This document shows, in pieces, positions 27,425-38,999 of a stretch of DNA of 64,000 nt; positions within the stretch are counted from its first letter, which is position 1, and each line of letters begins with the position of its first letter. Origin of the DNA: Nostoc sp. UHCC 0302 (GTDB lineage Bacteria > Cyanobacteriota > Cyanobacteriia > Cyanobacteriales > Nostocaceae); the NCBI RefSeq assembly GCF_038096175.1, contig NZ_CP151099.1, forward strand, positions 1,552,501 to 1,616,500, in the 5' to 3' direction. The notes under the pieces were generated by a model that ran no database searches, was not told where the DNA came from, and was given only the letters and a program-made list of their open reading frames with translations. A program made the position numbers and the translations under genes.

Positions 27425-27790
27425 AGTTCACTTCAGATTTACACTTTGCTAGCGATTTTAACCTTACTTTCGCAAAGCTTCCAGTAATCAGAAAACTATG
27501 GCAACAGTTGAATCATCAAATTCTGCCATGAGATGGAGAAATTTTACGCTCCATAAGGAGTTGCATACAAAAATAAAACTGTAAAGTAGGCATCCTACTT
27601 GTCGGCATTGCAAGGTTGAATGCAAACAAGTATATCGCCTGTAATTAATATCACTACTGAAGATGAATATAAGGTGATAATAAATGCCACCTTTTTGACT
27701 AATCCTCAAGCTAGAATCTATCAACTCTTACACTTGAGAAAGTCAAATCGCAGCAAAAGCGATAGTATTTATTTTGCTGCGATTTTCCGC
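27425..27790. other. Short gene-free region after chlM
   Basis: 366 bp between two minus-strand genes. It carries the chlM terminator hairpin (27745-27785) and presumably the promoter of the 159-aa membrane protein. Short open frames on either strand here show no protein-like composition. Confidence 0.5.
27745..27785 (-). terminator. chlM terminator hairpin
   Basis: Perfect 14-bp stem AAATCGCAGCAAAA (27745-27758) / TTTTGCTGCGATTT (27772-27785), loop 13 nt, starting 5 bp beyond the chlM stop codon on the minus strand. Strong stem, short T tail. Confidence 0.65.
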
Positions 27791-28477
27791 TTACTTACGT
27801 GTAGCTTCTAGCAAACGAGAAAAATAGAAGCGAGTCTTTGTCATCGCCTGACGTTGCACAGCAAAACCATTGCTTTCTAAGATTTTCACTACATCAGCTT
27901 CGCGGTGCAGATAAGCACGAGTTGTTTTACTCGGCCCAGGAAAGAAACTGCCAATTTTCTTGAGTATAGTTAGAGCGCAGGTCTTAGGTGCAAAACTGAG
28001 AATTATCCGCGACTGTGCCAAAGAACAAAGGTGAGATATCATCTCATCTGCTTTTTCTTGCGGATAGTGAATCAAAACATCCAAGCAAATAACGCTGTGG
28101 TAACTACCACTTAATGATTCCAAGTCCTGCACAGCAAAAGTGGGATTTTCAGCGTTTCCCAAGGTTTGTAAGGCTCTTTCTTTACCTTCTGTGACCATTT
28201 TTTCAGAAATATCGCTGGCATAGATTTTAGCGCCATCTGCGGCCAGAGGGATGCTGAGACTACCCACACCACACCCAGCATCACAGATTGACAGGTCAGC
28301 TAAATTATTATCAGCTTTCAGCCAGCCAAGAACTGTATCCACGGTTTGCTGGTGTCCGTTGCGGATGTCTAATTGGACTTTGTTGACTTCGCCATCGCCA
28401 TAAATCCGCCTCCAACGGTCAAACCCTGTGGAATTGAAATACTCACGAACAATCGTTTTATCGTCGGCTGCGTTCAT
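27791..28477 (-). CDS. chlM: Magnesium protoporphyrin IX methyltransferase
   Basis: 228 aa. Transfers a methyl group from SAM to the C13 propionate of Mg-protoporphyrin IX in chlorophyll synthesis. Starts with the characteristic VREYFNSTGFDRWRRIYG, then the SAM-binding motif ICDAGCGVGSLSIPLA (about residues 64-79), motif post-I IYASDISEKMV, and a C-terminal FYFSRLLEATRK. Length is as expected for ChlM/BchM. Monocistronic with its own terminator. An IS630 element ends up 178 bp upstream of the start codon, close to or inside its promoter region. Confidence 0.93.
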   Translation of the reverse strand: MNAADDKTIVREYFNSTGFDRWRRIYGDGEVNKVQLDIRNGHQQTVDTVLGWLKADNNLADLSICDAGCGVGSLSIPLAADGAKIYASDISEKMVTEGKERALQTLGNAENPTFAVQDLESLSGSYHSVICLDVLIHYPQEKADEMISHLCSLAQSRIILSFAPKTCALTILKKIGSFFPGPSKTTRAYLHREADVVKILESNGFAVQRQAMTKTRFYFSRLLEATRK

Positions 28478-28707
28478 AAACTTCGATTTCTAACGGTTCC
28501 CAATGCTTAAAATTATCATTGATAGGAAGCGCTAAGAGCGATCGCTTTCACAGATTTTTTGGGATGATGGCTCACGCAAACACGCCAAGTATCAGTTTTT
28601 AGCACAGTAAGTGTGAGCCGCGTGGCTTTATTTATGACTTGTGTCCCAAACAGTAAGTAGGTAGGTGCCAAAAAAGTCAGCTATGTTAAGATATGTAAAG
28701 ACTGATA

Positions 28708-29187
28708 ATGCATCTACAAGGTAGTTGGTGTATGGGTGCGCGTTTAAGGGTATTTCTGACTCCTGAGCAAGACCAAACTTTACTAAATCTGAGAAAACAG
28801 GATGTACCACAGAAAGTCAAAGACAGGGCGGAAATAATCAGGCTAAATGCACATGGTTGGTATGTAGAGAAGATAGCAGATCACTTTGATTGTCACAAAA
28901 AAACAGTCACAAAAGTTTTGCATCAATGGCAAAAACTGGGCACAGAAGGGCTTTGGGAATCTCCTGGGCGAGGGGGGAAACCAAAGTGGCTTGAGGATGA
29001 CATGATATTTTTAGAAGAATGCCTCAGAAACGAGCCACGCACATACAATAGTTCTCAGTTAGCTTTGAAGTTGAAAACAGAACGCAACGTTGAGATGAGT
29101 GCCGACAGATTAAGACGGGTACTCAAAAAAAGGGGGTCGATTGGAAACGGACAAGGAAAAGCCATAAAGGAAAACAAGACCCAGTAG
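28708..29187 (+). CDS. IS630 transposase, N-terminal frame
   Basis: 159 aa if read alone; the ATG at 28732 (MGARLRVFLTPEQ) is a better start by similarity. It carries the helix-turn-helix DNA-binding part (EKIADHFDCHKKTVTKVLHQW) and the HTH linker (DRLRRVLKK). Close to its end is a run of seven A and five G (29125-29136). A -1 slip there would join it to the catalytic frame and give a transposase of about 350-360 aa; after the slip the frame reads VDWKRTRKSHKGKQDPVARA, which is what IS630 transposases show at this point. Confidence 0.88.
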   Translation: MHLQGSWCMGARLRVFLTPEQDQTLLNLRKQDVPQKVKDRAEIIRLNAHGWYVEKIADHFDCHKKTVTKVLHQWQKLGTEGLWESPGRGGKPKWLEDDMIFLEECLRNEPRTYNSSQLALKLKTERNVEMSADRLRRVLKKRGSIGNGQGKAIKENKTQ

Positions 29188-29216
29188 CACGAGCAAACAA
29201 GCAAGCAGACCTAGAC

Positions 29217-29786
29217 ATGTTGGAATTAGCTGCTGCCACTGGTGAAATAGACCTGAAATACCTAGACGAGTCAGGGTTCTGTATGTGGAGCGAACCTAGT
29301 TATACATATTACTTTAGAGGTGAGCAAAAACGGTTAGAACAGACTAAACGCCGTGGTCGCAGATTAAGTATTATCGGGCTTCTCCAACCTTTAATCAGTT
29401 TTGTTTACGGTTTAGTTATCGGTGGTGTTGACCGTAAATCTTATATAGAAATGATGGAGAAAGAAGCCAAACAAGCCCAAGAAACTGGACGTATCAGCGT
29501 GATTGTGCAAGATAACGGGCCAATACATCGCTGCCAAGAAGTTCAACAATTGTGGAAAAAATGGGAAAGTCAGGGTTTGTACATCTTTTTTCTCCCGAAA
29601 TATTGCTCAGAAATGAATCCAATTGAATTGGAATGGCAACATCTCAAGAAAGATGAGTTATCCGGGCAAGCATTTGATGATGAGCTAGATCTCGCTTACG
29701 CCGTCATCAATGGTGTTCAAGCTAGAGGAAAAAAAAACAATCACAACACACATCGTGTAAAATTTAGCTCTAGATTATCAACTTAA
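29217..29786 (+). CDS. IS630 transposase, C-terminal catalytic frame
   Basis: Contains the DDE catalytic triad: Asp in LKYLDESGFCMW, Asp in VIVQDNGPIHRC and Glu in EMNPIELEWQHLKK. The open frame in fact extends upstream without stop to the A7G5 run, so it is the second half of the frameshifted transposase and probably not an independent protein. Both IS copies encode the same protein. Confidence 0.88.
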   Translation: MLELAAATGEIDLKYLDESGFCMWSEPSYTYYFRGEQKRLEQTKRRGRRLSIIGLLQPLISFVYGLVIGGVDRKSYIEMMEKEAKQAQETGRISVIVQDNGPIHRCQEVQQLWKKWESQGLYIFFLPKYCSEMNPIELEWQHLKKDELSGQAFDDELDLAYAVINGVQARGKKNNHNTHRVKFSSRLST

Positions 29787-29828
29787 GATTTTGTTACATA
29801 GTAGAAAATTTCGGTGCCTACCTACTTA

Positions 29829-32462
<2,634 letters not shown>

Positions 32463-32470
32463 GCAATACT

Positions 32471-32496
32471 TTAGGGTGGGCTAATACCCACCCTAA
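32471..32496 (+). terminator. Hairpin after nifH
   Basis: Perfect 10-bp stem TTAGGGTGGG / CCCACCCTAA with a 6-nt loop, starting 9 bp after the nifH stop. No T run follows, so it may stabilise the 3' end more than terminate. Confidence 0.6.
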
Positions 32497-32524
32497 GCTA
32501 TGGTGACCTGCAATCTGCTGTAGT

Positions 32525-32552
32525 TTTCACCCCACATTAATGTGGGGTGAAA
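32525..32552. terminator. Second palindrome after nifH
   Basis: A 28-bp perfect palindrome centred at 32538/32539 (arms TTTCACCCCACATT and its complement). Works as a stem in either direction and may back up the first hairpin as terminator. Confidence 0.5.
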
Positions 32553-33226
32553 TTCGGTTTATTTGTAGGTCTAACTATCGATGTTTACAGGTTACTATAC
32601 CTAGATATGAATCTTTACTTTCAGATTTTTTCTGTTAGTTATTTTTTTATAGTAATAAGAAATAAATACTTGACTACATATCTAAATATATTAGGACTAA
32701 AATTAGCTTATTGGTTATTATCCGATGGTATTTACTACAGCGCAAAATGTCGCTGTTTTTTTTTGGAGATACTGAGTAATAATTAAATTACTCTTCAAGA
32801 CTTTTCTCTACATACAATATAAACGATTCCGAACTACAGCTTCGGTTGCTTCCTCGAATCACTTATAGAAAGTACTAGCTAAATAAGACAAATAAGAGAA
32901 AATTTTTAAAAATGTTAAGGCTAACTCATAACTTAAAATTATTTAATAGAATATAACTGCTATAATAGCAATATAAAAATAGCGACAACGTTATACTTAG
33001 TTAGGCAGTCAAAATAAATGCAAGTAAATTTTTAGATAAGCAAAATTTAATTTGAAACTTGCAGCGATCGCCTAGCAATAATCAGTTTTTTTGCGGCTTT
33101 CATGGAAATATTTTCTAGCTAAAGCTTTCTCTCTTGCTGGAACCTTCTTGAGGTTTCAGACGAATTCTTTCGGCAAAAAATATCACCTTGTAAAGATTTT
33201 ACATATGACTATATTGGAGAATAATT
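32553..33226. other. Gene-poor region between nifH and a small Lys-rich gene
   Basis: About 670 AT-rich bases. A 79-codon frame starting at 32547 inside the nifH terminator palindrome has random-looking hydrophobic composition and no ribosome-binding site, and is not accepted. One HIP1 site is near 33065. The promoter of the small gene at 33227 should be in the right half. Confidence 0.5.
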
Positions 33227-33334
33227 ATGTCGAAAGAAAAAAAGAGTAATAGAGAAACCAAAAAACCAAAACAAGATCCTGATAAAAAAAAGGAGAAAAA
33301 AGACCCAAATAGACATAATGGATCAAATCAATAA
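33227..33334 (+). CDS. 35-aa lysine-rich small protein
   Basis: A short frame beginning MSKEKKSNRETKKPK, with more than a third lysine and no hydrophobic residues to speak of. GGAG lies about 8 bp before the ATG, and a terminator-like hairpin follows about 105 bp after the stop, which supports a real gene despite the size. Such a protein would be disordered and could bind nucleic acid or acidic partners. Function unknown. Confidence 0.5.
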   Translation: MSKEKKSNRETKKPKQDPDKKKEKKDPNRHNGSNQ

Positions 33335-33438
33335 CTATATGAGCTATTAGGGGCGTAAAACTGTACACCTCTACAACTGATTCATGTGTTCTAAATATTT
33401 TTGAACATAGCGATTTATAATCGCTGCTACACAGACTA

Positions 33439-33462
33439 AACCCGCTTGCACGGGTTATTTTA
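33439..33462 (+). terminator. Hairpin with T-rich tail
   Basis: AACCCG-cttgca-CGGGTT (33439-33456) followed by ATTTTATT. Reads as a rho-independent terminator for the small Lys-rich gene or an unrecognised transcript. Confidence 0.5.
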
Positions 33463-33619
33463 TTAAGTCCATAAGGCACGAATGTACCGCCACGTACCAC
33501 GGTATATTAACTTCCAACTCAGATTTAGCCCCATCTTTTTCCAGGATTGGTTTGTCCATCGTTGCTCGAACCCTTCGTGGCTTTAGCTGCGAGGCGCTGA
33601 CTTAAAAGCAAATGGTATC

Positions 33620-33934
33620 TTAGCTATGTGCGATCGCAAAACTTCTAGATGAGAAAATCGCTCTTAAATTAACCAACAAACAGATGCTTCCTAGCCCCAA
33701 TAAAATGTATGTGGGAGCCATAACTACTCCAATCACAAACCAAGCAAAAACGTGCAGTATCATCAATAGAGCAAAGAAACTAGCAATTCCAACACTTTGC
33801 AATATTTGTATAGCTGGACGACCCAATAATGTAAGAATTATTGTTGATGAGGTAGCAATCAGGTTTGCAGGAATTAAAAAGGCACAAATGCTAATACAGT
33901 AAGTGCTTGAGAATATTATTAAGGTATTGATCAT
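33620..33934 (-). CDS. Small integral membrane protein of unknown function
   Basis: 104 aa from the ATG at 33934 (a frame 8 codons longer exists). Three hydrophobic segments (TLIIFSSTYCISICAFLIP, a second around VGIASFFALLMILHVFAW, a third IGVVMAPTYILLGLG) cover most of the chain, ending in a polar tail. No family recognised. A single gene between non-coding stretches; probably inner or thylakoid membrane. Confidence 0.55.
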   Translation of the reverse strand: MINTLIIFSSTYCISICAFLIPANLIATSSTIILTLLGRPAIQILQSVGIASFFALLMILHVFAWFVIGVVMAPTYILLGLGSICLLVNLRAIFSSRSFAIAHS

Positions 33935-34139
33935 TAATTTACCTGGGTTAAATTGCAAAAAATTATATATATTTATATGGATCTTTGTACTTGAATTCTA
34001 AAAAATAGTTGGACTTTAGAATTTTGTAAGTTGATAACCGAAACTACTCTGTTAATTCAACCCAAGTAAAGATCCATTAAAATTCTTGACAGCTAATAAG
34101 TTAGTGGTTTAGAAAACGAAACTGATAAAAAAGAGCTAA

Positions 34140-34445
34140 TTAATAGAAAGCTTCTACATTATGTCGGAAGGCAATTAAAGCGTGCTTGCCCTGCTCTTCT
34201 TTCAATGCCCAAAAGATAGCATCAGATACTTCTAGTGAAACAATAGTCTTAATTTCAATGTTAGTGTTGTAGCCTGCTAAGTCTGATAAGCGTCTTCCAT
34301 GACCGCCCTCACCTTGTACTTGAGTAATAGTGTAACCGCTTACATCGTGGCTTCCTAGTATTCTAACAATACGGTCTTTGAGTACTGTCTCGCCAATGAT
34401 AGTGATCAGAACGGCAGGTTCAACGGGAAAGGTTGAGTTTGTCAT
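34140..34445 (-). CDS. PII-like signalling protein
   Basis: 101 aa from the ATG at 34445; a longer frame adds 19 poorly matching residues. The pattern VLITIIGETVLKDRIVRILGS, then SGYTITQVQGEGGHGRR (a T-loop-like glycine-rich segment) and IEIKTIVSLEVSDAIFWAL has the beta-alpha-beta order of GlnB-fold trimers. It is closer in style to the PII-like group (such as SbtB) than to classic GlnB, lacking the conserved T-loop Tyr/Ser site. These proteins bind adenine nucleotides and regulate a partner, often a transporter. No partner gene is adjacent. Confidence 0.7.
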   Translation of the reverse strand: MTNSTFPVEPAVLITIIGETVLKDRIVRILGSHDVSGYTITQVQGEGGHGRRLSDLAGYNTNIEIKTIVSLEVSDAIFWALKEEQGKHALIAFRHNVEAFY

Positions 34446-34583
34446 AAGAATTTCAGAGAATGAGTTTTGGTTTCTTCCAAATGTTAGATCAAAAAGGCTC
34501 AAGCATTCTTGCCTGAGCCACTGCTAAATAAAATTCACTTACTAGATTATTTGAGTTAGCTCAAAGAGCTAAATCTATGAAGC

Positions 34584-34883
34584 TTAGTAGCGGTTGCGGA
34601 AGCTGTTGTTTCCCCGGCTTCCACCAAACGAACCTTTGTCTTCTTTGGGTTTAGCCTTATTGACTTTCAGGTCACGTCCCATCCACTCTGCACCATTGAG
34701 CGCATCAATGGCAGCCGTTTCTTCATCATCTGTACCCATTTCTACAAAACCAAAGCCGCGCATCCGACCTGTTTCACGATCTGTAGGTAGTTGAACCCGC
34801 TTTACAGAACCATATTCTGCAAACACAGCATTCAAGCTATCTTCTGTAACTTCGTAAGAAAGATTGCCTACATAAACTGACAT
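34584..34883 (-). CDS. RRM-type RNA-binding protein
   Basis: 99 aa, one RNA recognition motif with RNP2 (SVYVGNLSYEV at the start) and RNP1 (RGFGFVEM near 43-50), then a short Gly/Ser/Asn/Arg tail (GGSRGNNSFRNRY). This is the cyanobacterial Rbp family, single-RRM proteins often induced by cold and able to bind mRNA 3' or 5' regions. Length is standard. Monocistronic, with a 530-bp upstream region that may hold a regulated leader. Confidence 0.9.
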   Translation of the reverse strand: MSVYVGNLSYEVTEDSLNAVFAEYGSVKRVQLPTDRETGRMRGFGFVEMGTDDEETAAIDALNGAEWMGRDLKVNKAKPKEDKGSFGGSRGNNSFRNRY

Positions 34884-35413
34884 AGATTGTCTCCGAAATC
34901 ATAAGTGTGTAGAGATTTAGATTTCGGAGAAAAGTTTGTAGATACCAAAAACAAAAAACCTGTCAATATTAAAAACAAAAGCTGTTAACCGAATTAACTC
35001 TCACTTCTAATCATCACATAGCAGACAACTTTTAAAGAGAAAGTTGGAAAAAGCGTTACATAAAGTTATGTGAGCAATGTGCTGCTAAGTACAATTGTGG
35101 CACAGCTTAAAAGCATAGTTTGTACAGGTTGAATCTGATGTAGACACATTCAATTAATGCTGCCGTCTGCTGTAGCTGAATACTGAAACACAAGAGGCGT
35201 GTGAGAAGTGATATCACACGGGTTTTGCTATATGAGGATGGGCTTTTAGATACCTAAAGATACATTCTTGAGTAAAACATTGACCTAAAGGTAGATATTT
35301 TGGAAAATAAAACATGGCTTGCCTTACTTCTTTACTCTTCATTAATATTGATATTTTATTTTTTCTCTGTAGTAATTGTTAAAATATAATTAAGCTCAGG
35401 GAAGAGAAAATTT
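34884..35413. other. Divergent intergenic region upstream of rbp
   Basis: 530 bp between divergent genes. The first ~100 bases before the RRM gene are AT-rich and probably its leader. No operator palindrome recognised. Contains GGGAAGAG upstream of the gene at 35414 as its ribosome-binding site. Confidence 0.45.
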
Positions 35414-35677
35414 ATGGCTACAAACAAATTTGATGATACTTTAGCTGCCATCGAATTAAATGCAGCTAGAAAATTAAATTGGGATTATAATCAGTTTAAA
35501 GACTGTTTCATTTTTACTGTACACGAAGAAGCTATTGAGATATCACTCAATAAATATATACTCAAGGAAGCTGAGTTGCAAACTTTAAAGCAAGCTTTGT
35601 TAGATTATGGTTTTCAGTACAAAAAAACTATAAATAATTTTATCTTGGTTTTTGAGCAAGATGTTGAATCAAGATAG
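35414..35677 (+). CDS. 87-aa protein of unknown function
   Basis: Starts MATNKFDDTLAAIELNAARK after GGGAAGAG. Mixed alpha/beta pattern with no cysteine cluster, membrane segment or known motif. It ends with a beta-rich part (NNFILVFEQDVESR). Composition looks genuinely coding. I do not recognise it. Confidence 0.55.
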   Translation: MATNKFDDTLAAIELNAARKLNWDYNQFKDCFIFTVHEEAIEISLNKYILKEAELQTLKQALLDYGFQYKKTINNFILVFEQDVESR

Positions 35678-35975
35678 AGCAAAATTAAGGTAGCAGACTC
35701 TTGTGGAGTCATATTTTGTGAGTCGTTAGGTGGTAATTTTTCCCGGCGTGGTGTAAATCTGATTGAAGTTAGTATATATTAGGTGCTTTAGTAACTCATC
35801 TGCAAACTTATCTAAATGCTACTAGAGAACTTCCTTGTGCAGACAGCGACGCGAAGCGCAGTTAATGGGAATAATTTGAGCTTTGTTGCAAAAAATTGTA
35901 ATAGGTAACTGAAGTGTTATACTTGACTCACACCACACTCTTTACCTAAATAGCACGTTTAAACGTCCATAAACT

Positions 35976-36284
35976 ATGAACACTGCATCAAATGTAATTC
36001 CAGAATTTGAAAAACTATTTAGACAAAAATTACAACTAAATAACTGTAGGCTGAAGAAGAAAAGACAAGAAAATAACTATGAAATTATCACTCCTGCAAA
36101 AGACATTTTTCTGATGTATTGGAGCGAATTTCCCGAAATTAACTTGATATATCAGCCTGTAGGAATACGAACAAAGCAGACTATAGTTTATGAACGGGCT
36201 ATCCGTGAACACATTAATTTTTGTGTGAGCAGTATGCAGGCTAGCGCTAACTCTAACTTTGTTACATTAAATAGAGAAAACTAA
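35976..36284 (+). CDS. 102-aa protein of unknown function
   Basis: Starts MNTASNVIPEFEKLFRQK. Basic N-terminal half (CRLKKKRQENN), central beta strands (IFLMYWSEFPEINLIYQP). No motif recognised. Separate from its neighbours by about 300 bp on each side, so it is a single transcription unit. Confidence 0.5.
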   Translation: MNTASNVIPEFEKLFRQKLQLNNCRLKKKRQENNYEIITPAKDIFLMYWSEFPEINLIYQPVGIRTKQTIVYERAIREHINFCVSSMQASANSNFVTLNREN

Positions 36285-36578
36285 AGTTTTTATTTTTTAG
36301 GAGATACAATATCTTCGTTAACGTGTTGACGAAGGTATTACAATGATTCTAATAAGTGTGCTGCAACTTTAAATGGGCAAGGACAAATTAATAATTTTAG
36401 TGTGTTTATCATCATATACCTATTTCTAATACCTTGACTAGAGTATTAAATACTACCTACAAGCGTTAATTGGCTTGGGGTAACATTCCAGTTTTATGAG
36501 CCAATTGCAAATCTCTATGAGATGCTTTGAGCTTTTGATGGGTGTTCGTAGTACAAGAAGTTGTGCAAAAAGGATTTT

Positions 36579-38162
36579 ATGAAAGCACTATTAATTTACC
36601 CTCAGTTTCCCCAGTCGTTTTGGTCTTACGATCGCTTCATGGAAATCGCCGGACTTAAAGCTGTTCTACCACCACTGGGGATCATTACAGTAGCAGCACT
36701 TTTACCCAAAGATTGGGAAATTAGGTTTTGCGATCGCAACGTTAATCAAGAGACAGATGCAGATTGGGAGTGGTGTGACCTAGTAATTCTTTCTGCAATG
36801 CTGGTGCAAAAACCAGATTTCCATGCCCTAATTAAAAAAGCGGTGCGATTAGGTAAAAAAGTTGCAGTCGGAGGCCCTTACCCTACCTCAATCCCCCAAG
36901 ATTCCCTAGACTCTGGAGCGCATTATTTAATTTTGGATGAAGGGGAGTTGACAGTTCCACAATTTCTCGAAGCCCTCAAAGACGGTAAAGAGCAAGGAAT
37001 CTTTCGCTCTTTGGAAAAACCTGATGTCACCCAAAGCCCAATGCCGCGTTTTGACCTGCTGCAACGGGATGCCTACTTAATGATGGCTATGCAGTTTTCT
37101 CGCGGTTGCCCCTTCAACTGCGAATTTTGCGATATCATCGTCCTCTACGGTCGGAAACCACGCACTAAAGAGCCTCATCAGGCCATAGCCGAGTTGCAAG
37201 CTCTTTATGATTTAGGCTGGCGAGGATCACTATTTATCGTTGATGACAACTTTATTGGCAATCAGCGTAACGTCAAACGCTTCCTCAAAGAATTGGTTCC
37301 TTGGATGAAGCAGCACGACTACCCGTTCACCTTCATCACTGAAGCTTCTGTGAATTTGGCAGAAGATGATGAAATGCTGCATCTGATGAATGAAGCAGGC
37401 TTCTATGCAGTTTTTCTCGGCATAGAAACTCCTGACCAAGACAGCCTGCAAGTTACACAAAAACTGCAAAATACTCGTAATCCATTAATCGAAGCCTGTC
37501 GCAAAATCAACGATGCAGGGATGCTCATCTATGCAGGGTTTATCCTTGGTTTTGATGGAGAACGCCCAGGAGCAGGAGAACGAATTCAAGCTTTTGTTGA
37601 GCAAACCAGTATTCCTCAACCAATGCTGGGTATCCTTCAAGCGTTGCCTAATACTGCTCTATGGAACCGTTTGCAAACAGAGCAGCGTTTAGTAGAAGGT
37701 ATTGGTGGTACTGAGTTGGGTGACCAGAACACCTTAATGAATTTCATCCCCACCCGCTCAATTGATGAAGTTGCTAAAGATTATGTAGAAGGCTTCTGGA
37801 CTTTATATGAACCCAGAAATTATCTCAGACGCTGTTTTCAGCAATGTCTCAGTATCGGCTCCCTAGCAGAGCGAAAGCAAACGATGCAATTTTCTCCAGG
37901 TAAAGGGTTGCGGCTTGTTGCTCAATTAATCTGGCATCAGGGCATACGGCGACCTGAAATTCGCTTGCAGTTCTGGCGACAACTATGGATAATTCTGCGG
38001 ACAAAGCCGCAAGTTCTCAATATGTATTTAGGCCTATGTGCTGCTGGAGAACATTTTTGGGAGTATCGCGCTTTAGCTAGGGAAAGAATTACTCAACAAC
38101 TAGGCTACGACCCATTGAGAGTACCTGTGCAGCCTGAGCCAGAACCAATGCTGGTCAAATAA
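36579..38162 (+). CDS. B12-binding-domain radical SAM protein
   Basis: 527 aa from the ATG at 36579 (AAGGA 5 bp upstream). Residues 1-140 are a cobalamin-binding-like Rossmann domain (LPPLGIITVAALLP, VAVGGPYPTSIP, LDEGE). The radical SAM core follows with the CX3CX2C cluster motif in SRGCPFNCEFCD near 185-195, then VDDNFIGN and FLGIETPD. The C-terminal ~140 residues resemble DUF4070. This architecture (hopanoid- and Mg-protoporphyrin-cyclase-like radical SAM enzymes) carries out methylations or rearrangements; the substrate here cannot be told. Confidence 0.88.
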   Translation: MKALLIYPQFPQSFWSYDRFMEIAGLKAVLPPLGIITVAALLPKDWEIRFCDRNVNQETDADWEWCDLVILSAMLVQKPDFHALIKKAVRLGKKVAVGGPYPTSIPQDSLDSGAHYLILDEGELTVPQFLEALKDGKEQGIFRSLEKPDVTQSPMPRFDLLQRDAYLMMAMQFSRGCPFNCEFCDIIVLYGRKPRTKEPHQAIAELQALYDLGWRGSLFIVDDNFIGNQRNVKRFLKELVPWMKQHDYPFTFITEASVNLAEDDEMLHLMNEAGFYAVFLGIETPDQDSLQVTQKLQNTRNPLIEACRKINDAGMLIYAGFILGFDGERPGAGERIQAFVEQTSIPQPMLGILQALPNTALWNRLQTEQRLVEGIGGTELGDQNTLMNFIPTRSIDEVAKDYVEGFWTLYEPRNYLRRCFQQCLSIGSLAERKQTMQFSPGKGLRLVAQLIWHQGIRRPEIRLQFWRQLWIILRTKPQVLNMYLGLCAAGEHFWEYRALARERITQQLGYDPLRVPVQPEPEPMLVK

Positions 38163-38578
38163 AATTATAGATGTAACTATAGCGCTTCTCATTGGTATGC
38201 AATATAGTTTGACCTCTTTGCTTCTAGTAAAGAGGCTTGAAGGCTTAATCTGGGGGATTAGCTCTGTATTTGACTCAAGTGAGAACCGCTATAACTACAA
38301 ATAGTCTCAAAGCAAAGGGGTAAAAAGTCCCTCTCTGTTTTCTTTTGGAAAAACCAAACGAGTGGACGATCGCCTGCATTAAAATAAAGTTATCGCCTTT
38401 TTTGCTAGAACATAACTATGGCTTAAACAAGCAGCACCAATTTAATGATTGTGTTGTTTTTGCATTAGTGACGTTGGGGATAGCAGCCGATAGGGGGTGT
38501 TTTCTATTAACAAAGCTTATTAGAAGAGACATAGTTTAATAGTTCAACATACGTAGTAGATACCCAACCTTAAAGGAC
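38163..38578. other. Intergenic region before a small RHH gene
   Basis: 416 bp. A 64-codon frame at 38345-38539 lacks a ribosome-binding site and coding character and is not called. AAAGGAC at the right end is the ribosome-binding site of the next small gene. Confidence 0.45.
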
Positions 38579-38755
38579 ATGGCTGAAAGTAACCAACTAG
38601 AGATACGCTACATTAGTCCTAAAGTGAGACAGTTAATTAAAACCTACGCAGATGTTAATAACTGTACGCAGTCTGAAATGTTGGAACGTATTGTGGTGGA
38701 GTGGAACGCCCAACAAAGTGGTAGCGAACGGCCAGCAGGAGACGAAGATGAATAG
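38579..38755 (+). CDS. 58-aa ribbon-helix-helix-like small protein
   Basis: Begins MAESNQLEIRYISPKVRQL and contains YADVNNCTQSEMLERIVVEW, the strand-helix-helix pattern of CopG/Arc-type DNA-binding proteins; the tail is acidic. AAAGGA lies 5 bp upstream of the ATG. It could be a plasmid- or antitoxin-type regulator, but no toxin gene is next to it. Confidence 0.6.
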   Translation: MAESNQLEIRYISPKVRQLIKTYADVNNCTQSEMLERIVVEWNAQQSGSERPAGDEDE

Positions 38756-38999
38756 CTTTCATGTAAAAGCTGTTGCAGTATATCGGTGTCTGTTTTTCTA
38801 AAAAGTTAGTAAATCGAAAATCCCAGAAGATACAGCAGAATTCATAAGTCAGAATCCTGAAGTAAAACAGTCTTTAAGTAAGGGTTTACTTCGACTACGC
38901 TCAGTAACCATAAGACTTAGGTTGTGTACTTCACTAACTTTAAATTTCGTTGTAAGGTTCTGTAGGCTGATACAGAACTGCAATATGCAAGGACAAAAT

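Larger units (their letters stand above)
28656..29826 (+). mobile_element. IS630-family insertion sequence, copy 1
   Basis: 1171 bp between TA dinucleotides (28654-28655 and 29827-28828+1000 side, i.e. 29827-29828), the target-site duplication typical of IS630/Tc1 elements. Terminal inverted repeats are AGTAGGTAGGTGCC at the left and GGTGCCTACCTACT at the right. One transposase is encoded in two frames. A second copy of identical length lies at 49977-51147; the only difference I noticed is at 29809 (T) versus 51130 (G). Confidence 0.95.

Noticed and set aside
32547-32786. 79-aa frame after nifH
   Set aside because: Starts inside a palindromic terminator, has no ribosome-binding site and random hydrophobic content.
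33225-33500. 91-aa minus-strand frame
   Set aside because: Antisense to the Lys-rich small gene and terminator; poly-A/T driven composition.
38345-38539. 64-aa frame after the radical SAM gene
   Set aside because: No ribosome-binding site and no coherent protein-like pattern.
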